Origin: CADCVW01 sp964251385
Lineage (GTDB): Bacteria; Pseudomonadota; Alphaproteobacteria; Sphingomonadales; Sphingomonadaceae
Direction of reading: 5' to 3'
Length of the DNA: 64,000 nucleotides
NCBI GenBank assembly: GCA_964251385.1
Contig: CAXUJK010000001.1
Coordinates: 1,116,001-1,180,000, forward strand
The notes beneath the pieces are model-generated. The model was not told where the DNA came from. It ran no database searches and saw only the letters and a program-made list of their open reading frames with translations. Position numbers and translations under genes: made by a program. The stretch's first letter is position 1, and the number at the start of each line of letters is the position of its first letter. This document shows positions 1 through 10,118 of the stretch, one piece after another.

Positions 1-51
1 CACCCCGCTGATCCTGCTATGGCAGGCCCGCGTCGCCCGCCGGATGGGGTC

Positions 52-660
52 GTGAAGACGGCGCTTCTCGCGGCGCTGTGGCTCGCGGCGTCCGCGCCCG
101 CCGCCGCGCAGCAGTTCGATGTCCTGCGGCCGCTCCCCAAGGAGCTGGTCGGCAGGATCCGCGTCGACTCGGTCGACGTGAGCCTGAGCATGGAAGCCGG
201 AGCCGCGATGATCGCGCACGATGCGAAGGCGGCCGCGAACACGCCCGGCGCGAAGGTCCCTGCTGCAAAGGGGGCGCTGCCCGCGCAAGCCGACTACGAC
301 ACGCTCCCCTTCACGCGTATGGCCCCGCTCGTCATGACCGATGTCACGCGCGCTTGGGGCCTGACCGACGGCCGCCCCGTCCGGCTCGCCGTCACCGTGT
401 TCGACTTCGCCACCGCCAATGCCGGGCGCGCGATGCTGGGCGGCACGCGCGACACGATGACCGGGCTCGTGGAAGTGCGCGACGCGAGCGACCGCAGGAT
501 GCTGGCCATGTTCACCGTCAAGGTGGTCAACCGCCACTTCGGCTGGACGGGAATGCTGATCCGCGGCGGCGGGGTGCGCGAACGACTGGTCGAGGAGTTC
601 GCGCTCGAAACGTCGCGCGTCCTGTCCGGCCGCAAGACGCTTAAGAGCGTGAAGCGGTGA
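52..660 (+). CDS. Exported hypothetical protein
   Basis: I do not recognise the family. The 202-residue product opens with a lysine, a hydrophobic stretch (ALLAALWLAASAP) and an AAAQQ cleavage site, so a Sec signal peptide and periplasmic or outer-membrane-associated location are inferred. The GTG at 52 was preferred because it puts the signal peptide at the N-terminus behind a GGATGGGG sequence; an in-frame ATG at 19 would add eleven residues. The mature part is soluble, with few cysteines and no obvious catalytic motif. Its 3' end overlaps the convergent ubiG by 20 bases. Confidence 0.7.
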   Translation: MKTALLAALWLAASAPAAAQQFDVLRPLPKELVGRIRVDSVDVSLSMEAGAAMIAHDAKAAANTPGAKVPAAKGALPAQADYDTLPFTRMAPLVMTDVTRAWGLTDGRPVRLAVTVFDFATANAGRAMLGGTRDTMTGLVEVRDASDRRMLAMFTVKVVNRHFGWTGMLIRGGGVRERLVEEFALETSRVLSGRKTLKSVKR

Positions 661-1366
661 CGAGGTAGTTCAGCCGCAGGTCGTCGCTCAACGCGAAGCC
701 GCGCGTCGGCGACCAGGCGAGGCCGGTGACGTCGGTCACCTCCAGCCCCGCCTCGCCGAGCAGCGCGCGCAGTCCGTCGGGCGTGATGAACCGGTTCCAG
801 TCGTGTGTCCCGCGCGGGATCGCCCCCGAACCTTCGGCCAGCGTAACGATGGCGGTGCGCGACCACGCGGTGCGGTTGGGCGTCGACATGACGAGAACGC
901 CGCCCGGCGCCAACACGCGCGCCAGACCGGAAACGAATGCGGCCGGATCGGCGACATGCTCGATGACCTCGAGCGCGGTCACGAGGTCGAAGCGGCCATC
1001 CACATCCTCGATCCCGCCATGTCGGTACGCGATCGTCAGCCCGGACGCGTCCGCATGCGCGCGCGCCGCCGCGATCGCCTCCCCCGCCGCATCGACGCCC
1101 GTCACGGCCGCGCCCATGCGCGCGAGTGGTTCGGCGAACAGTCCCGCCCCGCACCCGACGTCGAGCACGCGCCTTCCGGCCAGCGGCGTCCGGCTGGTCG
1201 CGTCCAGACCCCACAGTGCGTCGAGCCGCGCCCGCACGTAGCGCAGCCGCACCGGATTCAGCCGATGCAGCATCGCCGACGACCCGCGCGGGTTCCACCA
1301 GTCCGCGGCCTGGGCATCGAAATGCGCCGCCTCGCGCGGATCGATCGTGGTGGAACCGGAGGCCAT
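641..1366 (-). CDS. ubiG: Ubiquinone biosynthesis O-methyltransferase UbiG
   Basis: SAM-dependent O-methyltransferase that performs both O-methylations of the ubiquinone ring in the cytoplasm. The 241-residue protein has the UbiG N-terminal signature (FDAQAADWWNP, LHRLNPVRLRYV), SAM motif I VLDVGCGAGLFAEPLARMGA, the acidic loop GVDA, motif LEVIEHVADP and the post-motif LAPGGVLVMSTPNRT. Length is normal for the family. The ATG at 1366 was chosen because the open frame further upstream only translates an inverted repeat. It is divergent from lysC, with that repeat between them. Family assignment is firm. Confidence 0.95.
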   Translation of the reverse strand: MASGSTTIDPREAAHFDAQAADWWNPRGSSAMLHRLNPVRLRYVRARLDALWGLDATSRTPLAGRRVLDVGCGAGLFAEPLARMGAAVTGVDAAGEAIAAARAHADASGLTIAYRHGGIEDVDGRFDLVTALEVIEHVADPAAFVSGLARVLAPGGVLVMSTPNRTAWSRTAIVTLAEGSGAIPRGTHDWNRFITPDGLRALLGEAGLEVTDVTGLAWSPTRGFALSDDLRLNYLVTASRS

Positions 1367-1374
1367 AAACGACA

Positions 1375-1458
1375 CCGTTCGGGCTGAGCTTGTCGAAGCC
1401 TCGTCCTTCTCCTCTTCCCGACAGAAGGAAAGCCCTTCGACAAGCTCAGGGCGAACGG
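1375..1458. repeat. REP-like inverted repeat, TTCGACAAGCTCAG family
   Basis: Two 24-base arms (1375-1398 and 1435-1458) are inverted copies differing at two central positions, with a 36-base spacer. The core CTTCGACAAGCTCAG is a repeat I know from many sphingomonad genomes. It lies between divergent ubiG and lysC, so it must sit within or beside both promoters. It reads through without stops in the ubiG frame, which can mislead start prediction. Confidence 0.8.
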
Positions 1459-1471
1459 GGTAGAGGGAAGC

Positions 1472-2710
1472 ATGTCCCGCATCGTCATGAAGTTCGGCGG
1501 CACGTCGATGGCGGGCATCGAACGCATCCGCGCCGTCGCCTCGCGCGTCAAAGCCGAAGCAGCGCACGGCAACCAGGTTCTCGTTGTCGTCTCCGCAATG
1601 GCGGGCGAGACCGACCGCCTCGTCCAGTTCTGCCGCGAAGCCTCATCGCTTTACGACCCGCGCGAATACGACGTCGTCGTCGCGTCCGGCGAACAGGTGA
1701 CCTCCGGCCTGCTCGCCATCACGCTGCAGGGCATGGGGCTCGACGCGCGCAGCTGGATGGGCTGGCAGTTGCTCAAGACGAATTCCGCGCACGGCAACGC
1801 GCGCATCGACGCGATCGACGGGGCGGAGCTCGACACCGCGCTGCACACGGGCCAGATCGCGGTCGTGCCGGGGTTCCAGGGGATCAGCGGCGAAGGCCGG
1901 GTCGCGACGCTCGGCCGCGGCGGATCGGACACGTCGGCGGTCGCGATGGCGGCGGGCATGAACGCGGATCGCTGCGACATCTATACGGACGTGCTCGGCG
2001 TCTACACGACCGACCCGCGCATCGTTCCGCGCGCGCGGCTGCTGACCGCCGTGTCGTACGAGGAAATGCTAGAGCTCGCCTCGGTCGGCGCCAAGGTGCT
2101 GCAAACGCGGTCGGTCGGGCTTGCCATGCGTACCAACCTCAGGCTGAGAGTGCTGTCTTCGTTCGAGGATGCGCCCGGAACGATGATCGTACCCGAGGCG
2201 GAGCTGGAGAGTTACGGCATGGAACGGCTCACCGTCACGGGCATCGCCTACGACAAGAACGAGGCCAAGATCACGCTGACGGGCGTCGCGGACGGCCCGG
2301 GCGCGCAGGCCCGCATCTTCGCGCCGCTCGCGGACGCCGGGGTCAACGTCGACGTCATCGTGCAGAACGTCGCCGGGCCGTCCGGCAAGATCAACCTGAC
2401 TTTCACCGTCCCGGCCGCCGAGTTGCCGCGCGCGCTCGACCTGCTCGACCGCGAGCGCGGAGCGATCGGGTTCGCCGACGTCACCCACGAAAGCGACATC
2501 TGCAAGGTCAGCGTCGTCGGCGTCGGCATGCGCTCGAACGCGGGCGTCGCCGCAACCATGTTCAAGGCGCTGGGCGACCGCGGCATCCACATCCACGCGA
2601 TCACGACGAGCGAGATCAAGGTGTCGGTGCTGATTCCCAAGGATTATACCGAGTTGGCGGTCCGCGTGCTGCACACGGCGTATGGCTTGGACGCGGAGGA
2701 TGCGGCTTGA
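1472..2710 (+). CDS. lysC: Aspartate kinase
   Basis: Phosphorylates L-aspartate, the first step of lysine, threonine, methionine and diaminopimelate synthesis. The 412-residue product starts with the kinase motif KFGGTS at residues 7-12, contains the TLGRGGSDTSAVA loop, and ends with tandem ACT domains from about residue 265 (EAKITLTGVADGPG; KVSVVGVGMRSNAGVAA), the usual site of feedback inhibition by lysine and/or threonine. Size and order are those of a monofunctional LysC. GAGGGAAG precedes the ATG. The TGA stop overlaps the proposed TTG start of the next gene. Confidence 0.96.
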   Translation: MSRIVMKFGGTSMAGIERIRAVASRVKAEAAHGNQVLVVVSAMAGETDRLVQFCREASSLYDPREYDVVVASGEQVTSGLLAITLQGMGLDARSWMGWQLLKTNSAHGNARIDAIDGAELDTALHTGQIAVVPGFQGISGEGRVATLGRGGSDTSAVAMAAGMNADRCDIYTDVLGVYTTDPRIVPRARLLTAVSYEEMLELASVGAKVLQTRSVGLAMRTNLRLRVLSSFEDAPGTMIVPEAELESYGMERLTVTGIAYDKNEAKITLTGVADGPGAQARIFAPLADAGVNVDVIVQNVAGPSGKINLTFTVPAAELPRALDLLDRERGAIGFADVTHESDICKVSVVGVGMRSNAGVAATMFKALGDRGIHIHAITTSEIKVSVLIPKDYTELAVRVLHTAYGLDAEDAA

Positions 2711-3798
2711 ACATCGAGCAGTTCCCCGGCGAAGGCCGGGGCCCAGCCTTCAGAAGCGACGAAAGGCTGGGCCCCGACCTTCGTCGGGGAACAAGCGAAC
2801 TCACCCGCCTCCAGCACCGCGGCACCACCTTCCTCGGCTCGCAGGTCGCGATCATGGGCGGGGCGATGTCGTGGGTATCCGAACGCAACCTGGTCGCCGC
2901 GCTGTCGAACGCGGGCGCATTCGGAGTGCTCGCGTGCGGGGCGATGACGCCCGCCCTTCTCGATACCGAGATCTCCGAGACCAAGCTGCGAACCGCAAAA
3001 CCGTTCGGCGTCAACCTCATCACGATGCACCCGCAGCTGTCCGACCTGATCGACGTCTGCGCGAACCACAACGTCACTCACGTCGTGCTCGCGGGTGGGC
3101 TGCCGCCGGGCGGCGCAATAGACCGCATCAAGGCGTCCGGGGCCAAGGTCATCGCGTTCGCCCCCGCCTTGTCGCTCGCCAAAAAGATGATCCGGTCGGG
3201 CGCGGACGCGCTCGTCATCGAGGGAATGGAGGCGGGCGGGCATATCGGCCCCGTGTCCACGTCCGTGCTGACGCAGGAAATCCTGCCGCACGTCGCGGAA
3301 ACCACCCCCGTGTTCGTCGCGGGCGGGATCGGGCGCGGCGAGGCGATCGCTGGCTATCTGGAGATGGGCGCGGCGGGCGTGCAGCTCGGCACGCGCTTCG
3401 TGTGCGCCACGGAAAGCATCGCGCACCCCAACTTCAAGCGGGCGTTCATCCGCGCGTCGGCGCGCGACGCGGTGCCCTCCATCCAGCTCGACCCGCGCTT
3501 GCCCGTCATCCCGGTGCGCGCGCTCAAGAACAAGGAAACGGAGGCGTTCACCGCCAAGCAGCGCGAGGTCGCCGCGCATCTCGACGAGAAGCGGCTGGAG
3601 ATGGCCGAGGCGCAGCTGCAGATCGAACATTATTGGGCGGGCGCGCTGCGCCGCGCGGTGATCGACGGGGACACAGAGAATGGGTCGGTCATGGCCGGGC
3701 AGTCGGTTGGCATGGTGACCCGGGAAGAGCCCGCCGCGGACATCGTCGCCACCCTGATGGCCGAAGCCGCGCACGCGCTGGAGCGGCGGCGCAGCTAG
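2707..3798 (+). CDS. Nitronate monooxygenase family flavoprotein
   Basis: FMN-dependent TIM-barrel oxidoreductase of the nitronate monooxygenase/2-nitropropane dioxygenase family; the physiological substrate cannot be read from sequence. Visible motifs are MGGAMSWVSERNLVAALSNAG near the N-terminus (start residues only shown here as a landmark: MGGAMSWV), the catalytic-region EGMEAGGHIG and the phosphate-binding FVAGGIGRGEA and GAAGVQLGTRF. The family normally begins a few residues before RGTTFLGS, so the only usable starts are TTG 2707, overlapping the lysC stop, or ATG 2854, which would cut the first strand. With the TTG start, residues about 5-28 are encoded by an inserted inverted repeat. 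The start is uncertain; the function class is firm. Confidence 0.85.
   Translation: MNIEQFPGEGRGPAFRSDERLGPDLRRGTSELTRLQHRGTTFLGSQVAIMGGAMSWVSERNLVAALSNAGAFGVLACGAMTPALLDTEISETKLRTAKPFGVNLITMHPQLSDLIDVCANHNVTHVVLAGGLPPGGAIDRIKASGAKVIAFAPALSLAKKMIRSGADALVIEGMEAGGHIGPVSTSVLTQEILPHVAETTPVFVAGGIGRGEAIAGYLEMGAAGVQLGTRFVCATESIAHPNFKRAFIRASARDAVPSIQLDPRLPVIPVRALKNKETEAFTAKQREVAAHLDEKRLEMAEAQLQIEHYWAGALRRAVIDGDTENGSVMAGQSVGMVTREEPAADIVATLMAEAAHALERRRS
2722..2791. repeat. REP-like inverted repeat inside a coding frame
   Basis: Arms 2722-2750 and 2763-2791 are near-perfect inverted copies (TTCCCCGGCGAAGGCCGGGG... against its complement) around a 12-base spacer. This is the CCCCGGCGAAGGCC type seen in sphingomonads. 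It falls immediately after lysC and is translated without a stop as the probable N-terminal extension of the nitronate monooxygenase. Confidence 0.8.
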
Positions 3799-3806
3799 AA
3801 GACCCA

Positions 3807-3917
3807 CGTCATTCCGGCGCATGGCTTTCCTGAGCGAAGGCGAAGGGCCGGACCCTCAGCGGGTCTCGACAACGGCTATCATGTTCCCCCGAGATTCCGG
3901 CCTGCGCCGGGATGACG
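3807..3917. repeat. REP-like inverted repeat between convergent genes
   Basis: CGTCATTCCGGCGCA at 3807-3821 is matched in inverted orientation by TGCGCCGGGATGACG at 3903-3917, with internal secondary palindromes (GAAGGGCCGGACCCT region). It belongs to the same CGTCATCCC family found at 14122 and 45827 but is more diverged. It occupies nearly all of the gap between the convergent monooxygenase and SH3-domain genes, where it may also act as a bidirectional terminator. Confidence 0.7.
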
Positions 3918-3930
3918 ATTGTTGCAGCCG

Positions 3931-5601
3931 TCAAGCCGGGCTTGCCGGCCTCACATGCTGCTCCGCCACCCAGCAGCGTTCGCCTTGATGCGACACGTTC
4001 ACCCATCCGGGAGTGATCGCAAGCACCTGAACCGTCGCGCCGCGGCCGATGCGGCGCAACGTGTCGGCATTGTTGCTCGCCGTCGACCTGCAATTGAGCA
4101 GGCCCGCCGTTACCGTGGCGTCGCCGCCGACCGCGAGCCTTCGCGCGGGCACCGAAGGACGAACAGTCGGCGATGCCGCCGTACGTGTCGAGGACGCGGC
4201 GGGCGCAGGCCTGTAGACGACGCGTTGTTCCGAGTTTCGCCCGTCCACCAGGGCCGCCGCCAGGACGAGCCCGCCGAAGATGGCCGCCGCCGCGATCGGC
4301 CCTCCGTTCATCAGGAAAGCTTCCAGTCTGCGCCCCCGGATCGCGGGCGCGGCCCGGGCGGACGCGACCCGGGTGACGTGCGCGGCCTGAACAGGTGCGG
4401 CCGGGGCGTCGGGCGCGACCTGCGATGCCTGCCCGGGCGGCGACGCGTCGGCGACCGTGATGCGCGGCCCGACGTCGCGGATCGGCTCCGCGACAGGCGT
4501 CGTCGCCACCGCGACCGGCTTCTCCGATGGCTCCTGCGCGATGTCGACGACCGGCGGCGGCGCAGGTGCCCGGGTCCGCGACGCGCGTATTCCGCGCAAC
4601 CACCCCCGGCCCTGCTCGCCCGCACCTTGCGCGCGCTTTCGGGCCAGGTCCTGCCAGGCGGGGCCAGGCGCGCCCGCCGACGTGTTGCCCCGCGCGTCGT
4701 CGGGCGGCGGCACCGCGGGCGCGACGAGGCCGGCGACCGGGATGATGCGTCCGGACACGACGTCCCAGCCCACGCCGTTGGCGCTTTCGTCCATGAAATC
4801 CGGAACCACGGGGTATTTGCTGGACGCGGGCGGCGGCACGTCCGGCTCCCGCTCGTCGATCGCAACGTCTTCGGCGGCACCGTCGTCCACGAACAGGGCG
4901 GCGACCGGTCGCCCGTCCTCGGCGACCGCCTCATCTTCGCCCGACGCGGCCCCGTCTCGCGCATCCTCGTCCGCCGCTTTCGACGCGTCCCCGTTCCGTA
5001 GGAGCCCGTCCCGAGCCGCCCCGTCCGCCGGGTCGACGCCGGGTACGTACGTTGGCGGCTCGACAGCCGTCTCGAACTCGACGAGCCGGTCGTCGGGCGC
5101 AAAGCGCGTGCCTTCCTCGAATCGGTTTTCACCGTCGAACCAGGAAGGAACAGGCGCGACAGACATCTCGCGCGGGTCCGATCCTTCGGCGTCCCGCAAA
5201 GCTTCATCGTCGATCGCGCGATCCTCGCCGCCTGTCGGAACCGCGTCGAAGGCGAAAAGCGGTTCGTCCGCGCGCTCGGCGGACGCGATATCCCCGTTCG
5301 CGGCGGCGACTGGCTGCGCATCCTCGCGGATCGGAAACTCCACGGTGGCGGCGGAGCCGGAATGCGCGACGATCTCCGCCGTCGGCCCGGGCATGCCGTT
5401 CGACTCGCCTTGCCACACGACCCGAAAGCCGCGCGGGATCTGCCACCGCGTGAACGCGGTGCGCACCAGGTCGCGGCGGCACCGCGTGCAGCGCGCGAAA
5501 TAATAGCCGGCGTTCCAGCGCGCGAGGCCGTCGGTTTTGTGGTGTCCCAACGCGCACAGCAGGGGAAGCGTGACGGGCGCGGGAGGCTCTCCCGGACGCA
5601 T
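3931..5601 (-). CDS. Zinc-ribbon, single-TM, SH3b-domain protein
   Basis: No named family recognised for the whole protein (556 residues). The N-terminus carries a metal-binding pattern (C16, H20, C38, C41 in ARCTRCRRDL). A long acidic, proline/alanine-rich and probably disordered middle follows, then one hydrophobic segment at about 435-453 and a bacterial SH3-like domain at about 494-550 (NCRSTAS, GWVNVS, CWVAEQHV) containing two cysteines that could pair. The inferred topology is a cytoplasmic zinc ribbon with a periplasmic SH3b domain reaching the cell wall. ATG 5601 was chosen over TTG 5649. Confidence 0.7.
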   Translation of the reverse strand: MRPGEPPAPVTLPLLCALGHHKTDGLARWNAGYYFARCTRCRRDLVRTAFTRWQIPRGFRVVWQGESNGMPGPTAEIVAHSGSAATVEFPIREDAQPVAAANGDIASAERADEPLFAFDAVPTGGEDRAIDDEALRDAEGSDPREMSVAPVPSWFDGENRFEEGTRFAPDDRLVEFETAVEPPTYVPGVDPADGAARDGLLRNGDASKAADEDARDGAASGEDEAVAEDGRPVAALFVDDGAAEDVAIDEREPDVPPPASSKYPVVPDFMDESANGVGWDVVSGRIIPVAGLVAPAVPPPDDARGNTSAGAPGPAWQDLARKRAQGAGEQGRGWLRGIRASRTRAPAPPPVVDIAQEPSEKPVAVATTPVAEPIRDVGPRITVADASPPGQASQVAPDAPAAPVQAAHVTRVASARAAPAIRGRRLEAFLMNGGPIAAAAIFGGLVLAAALVDGRNSEQRVVYRPAPAASSTRTAASPTVRPSVPARRLAVGGDATVTAGLLNCRSTASNNADTLRRIGRGATVQVLAITPGWVNVSHQGERCWVAEQHVRPASPA

Positions 5602-5658
5602 CAGCACGGGATTTTCACAGCCGCGATCGCGCGCGCGGACCGTCCGCAAGCTCGCTCG

Positions 5659-6018
5659 TTAGAAATCGAAGTCGCGAAAAGCATCTTTGGGGCGCTTGGT
5701 CTGGAGGGAAACCTTGCCTTTGCCAAAGGCGTCGCGGATGAACGCGGTCCGGGCCGCGGTGTCCGCATCGTACAGGTTGATGAAGTCGTGGAACTTGTAG
5801 ATCGACACGCACTGAACGATGAAGCCGGGGATGGACGCACGCGCCTCCCCCGCGAGCAAGGCGTCGCGGCATTGGGTGTAGCGCACCGCCGCGGGTCTCG
5901 ATGGCGAAGCGGTCGTCGCGACGACACGTAATATCTCCTCCAGCTCCTTCATCACGGCCTCGGCCGTCGTTCGTTCACCGCTCACGCCGTTCATCAACCA
6001 GATCGCACCAACGCTCAC
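5659..6018 (-). CDS. Conserved hypothetical protein, alphaproteobacterial
   Basis: A 119-residue soluble protein that I cannot assign. It has a predicted helical start (TAEAVMKELEEILRVV) and the stretch FIVQCVSIYKFHDFINLYD, which looks structured, then a basic C-terminus (TKRPKDAFRDFDF). GTG 6018 is preferred because GGAAGAA lies at ordinary distance upstream; ATG 5994 would shorten it by eight residues. It is followed in the same direction by the zinc-ribbon/SH3b gene after about 60 bases, so cotranscription is likely. Confidence 0.65.
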   Translation of the reverse strand: MSVGAIWLMNGVSGERTTAEAVMKELEEILRVVATTASPSRPAAVRYTQCRDALLAGEARASIPGFIVQCVSIYKFHDFINLYDADTAARTAFIRDAFGKGKVSLQTKRPKDAFRDFDF

Positions 6019-6088
6019 AAATTCTTCCAGCGCTCGTAAGGGGCGCTGACGGCGGATCGGACGACCGACCCGCCGCTTCGGCAGTGAC

Positions 6089-6577
6089 TCAGTCGATGAA
6101 CACCGCTTCGACCTGCGGCTCGCTCTTGGGTTCGACGAGCTTGAGCTTGCCCTCGTCTTCGACGGGCTTGCACTTCATCTGGCCTTCGATGACGCCGCCG
6201 TTTGCGACGCGCAGGCGGGCATAGGTTACGTCTCCCGTCACGCGCGCGGTGGCTTCGATGGCGAGATCGCGCGTTTCGACCGAACCGTCGACCGTGCCCG
6301 ACACGCGCACGCGGTCGGCGTAGATCGATCCGTTGACCGAGCTGTTTTCGCCCAGGATCAACGTCGCGCAGCGCACGTCGCCCTTGACCCGGCCTTCGAT
6401 GTGGAGGTCGACGGATGCCTCGATATTGCCCGTGATCGTGATGTCGGCGCCGATGACGGACATCTGCTTGACCTCGCCCATGCCGCGGGTTTCCGCGCCG
6501 CGATCCATGTCTTCCATCGCTTCGTTCCTTTCGGGCGTGATCGGCATTCCTTCGCGGGTGCGTGCGTACGGCTTCAT
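6089..6577 (-). CDS. Bactofilin (polymer-forming cytoskeletal protein)
   Basis: Bactofilins polymerise without nucleotide into right-handed beta-helical filaments that organise envelope growth or polar structures. The 162-residue product has the expected design: a short disordered N-terminus (about residues 1-35), then a repeating glycine/valine-rich beta-helix (SVIGADITITGNIEAS, HIEGRVKGDVRC, VNGSIYADRVRVSGTVDGSV, GDVTYARLRVANGGVIEG), and a disordered acidic tail. ATG 6577 has AGGGGAT upstream. It is transcribed away from the DUF6481 gene. No adjacent M23 peptidase gene is present, unlike many bactofilin operons. Confidence 0.9.
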   Translation of the reverse strand: MKPYARTREGMPITPERNEAMEDMDRGAETRGMGEVKQMSVIGADITITGNIEASVDLHIEGRVKGDVRCATLILGENSSVNGSIYADRVRVSGTVDGSVETRDLAIEATARVTGDVTYARLRVANGGVIEGQMKCKPVEDEGKLKLVEPKSEPQVEAVFID

Positions 6578-6816
6578 CGAATATCCCCTGTTTCGTGGTG
6601 CTGACCGGCGGCTGGCCGTTGGACGCACGTTACTACACGCGGGGCACTCCCTCAAAACACTTTTCGCACGCGGCGGCGAATGGCCTGTTGTGGGACATGG
6701 CGCGCGAACGCCGGAACCGGGGCGTCAACCTTGAAAGATCGCCGCCGATGGCGCACGTCGCGCGGAGCGACCGGTCCACCGTGCGGGTCGGCGTCCAAGG
6801 AGCGAAGTTTCATCTC

Positions 6817-7179
6817 ATGAAGTCGTACAAGGACCCCACCTTCCAGGACCGCGTGGGCAGCGCCGCGCAGGCCAAGCAGAAGGCGCTGGACCGATTGAAG
6901 GCGAAGCCGCCCGTCGACGAGGCGGTGATCGCCGAGAAGAAGGCGAAGGCGGAAGCCAAGGAAGCGGCCGAGGCGGAGAAGCGCGCGGCGAAGCTGGCCG
7001 CCAAGATCGCCGCCGAAGCCGAGAAGAAGCGCCTGGAGGAGGAGGAGGCCGCGCGCCTCGCCGAGGAAGCGGAGGCCGCGCGCCTCGCCGCCGAAGCCGC
7101 CAAGCCCAAGCAGCTGACGCCCGAGGAAAAGAAGGCCATCCGCGACGCGCGCTATGCGGCGAGGAAGAAGAAGAAGTAG
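6817..7179 (+). CDS. DUF6481 family charged coiled-coil protein
   Basis: A 120-residue protein of the DUF6481 type common in sphingomonads. The conserved start MKSYKDPTFQDR is followed by AAQAKQKALDRLKAKPPVDE, a long Lys/Glu/Ala-rich helix (about 45-100) with coiled-coil periodicity, and the end TPEEKKAIRDARYAARKKKK. The strongly basic C-terminus suggests nucleic-acid or ribosome contact, but this is inference. ATG 6817 was chosen at the conserved motif; AAGGAG lies about 14 bases upstream. The upstream open frame lacks recognisable protein character. Confidence 0.85.
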   Translation: MKSYKDPTFQDRVGSAAQAKQKALDRLKAKPPVDEAVIAEKKAKAEAKEAAEAEKRAAKLAAKIAAEAEKKRLEEEEAARLAEEAEAARLAAEAAKPKQLTPEEKKAIRDARYAARKKKK

Positions 7180-7503
7180 CTAGGCGGCAAGCGGCCGGGG
7201 TTCGATGCGTTCAAGCGCACCATTGATGAACCGTTTGGCTTCGATGATGTCGTGCTGAACCTGCAAGCGCATGAAAAAGCCTTCGGACAGCCGAAAATAG
7301 CGTCCTAGTCGCAGGTCGAGATCGGCATCCATCGGCCGCTCCCCCGCGATGAGCGCAGTGATACGTGCAACTGGAAGTTCAAGCGTTTGGGCCAGCTCGT
7401 GCGCGTCGAGCGCCAGAGGCTCCATAAATTCGGTCAGCAGCATCTCTCCTGGATGCGTATTGTGCAGCCGATCCGGGTTAGTGGTAGTCGGTGATTTCGA
7501 CAT
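7180..7503 (-). CDS. higA: HigA-type antitoxin
   Basis: XRE-family antitoxin of the HigBA type II system. Residues about 15-90 contain the HigA pattern HPGEMLLTEFMEPLALDAHELA, a DNA-binding helix region (LELPVARITALIAGERPMDADLDLRLGRYF in order) and SEGFFMRLQVQHDIIEA (motifs given in short: HPGEML, RITALIAGERP, GYF-like GRYF). The 107-residue length is normal. It overlaps the upstream toxin gene by 26 bases, so the two are translationally coupled. HigA proteins repress their own promoter, here expected in the 7760-7844 gap. Confidence 0.9.
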   Translation of the reverse strand: MSKSPTTTNPDRLHNTHPGEMLLTEFMEPLALDAHELAQTLELPVARITALIAGERPMDADLDLRLGRYFRLSEGFFMRLQVQHDIIEAKRFINGALERIEPRPLAA

Positions 7504-7759
7504 CGTCCGCGCCTCCGCCGCGCCAAACGAAGCATATACGCCATTGATCGTTGATGGAAATTGCATGTTGCCCGGCGCGATCTTCCTTGAGCGCGTGGAG
7601 CCGATTACCAGGTATGTTGCCAAGATCGCTTAGGTCGCTCGCGGCGTCAATTTGCTGTAAACGGGCGAAGGCACGCTGCTGGATGTTCGTGGGCAGCTTG
7701 CGGCTCACGTCGCCACCAGCGATCTTCCTAGTCTCTCTGTCAGCGTAACTGCGGATCAT
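7478..7759 (-). CDS. higB: HigB-type toxin (RelE/ParE superfamily)
   Basis: Ribosome-dependent mRNA interferase family. The 93-residue protein shows the HigB markers MIRSYADRETRKI, LPTNIQQRAFARLQQIDAA, a central PGNRLHALKEDRAGQHAI and the C-terminal SINDQWRICFVW...DVEITDYH. The terminal ITDYH motif is typical of active members. GGAGTAGAGCC precedes the ATG at 7759. The toxin-first order, overlap with higA and short size match a complete system. It stands alone between the DUF6481 gene and uvrB without mobile-element marks. Confidence 0.92.
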   Translation of the reverse strand: MIRSYADRETRKIAGGDVSRKLPTNIQQRAFARLQQIDAASDLSDLGNIPGNRLHALKEDRAGQHAISINDQWRICFVWRGGGADDVEITDYH

Positions 7760-7844
7760 GGCTCTACTCCCCTGTCGGTGAGTAGCCCATTGGGAGCAGA
7801 TTTGAATCAAAGGCGATTGAACTTACCGGAACCGCCGGCAGCCC

Positions 7845-10046
<2,202 letters not shown>

Positions 10047-10118
10047 GCGGAGCATATGGGCGCGCGGCGCGCGAGTCGCCAGCTTTGCGCGGTGCAATGG
10101 TGGTGCTAGACCGATGCC

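Noticed and set aside
1390..2706. Upstream extension of the nitronate monooxygenase frame through lysC
   Set aside because: The extra 400-odd codons are an arginine-rich shadow of lysC, whose own frame is unambiguous.
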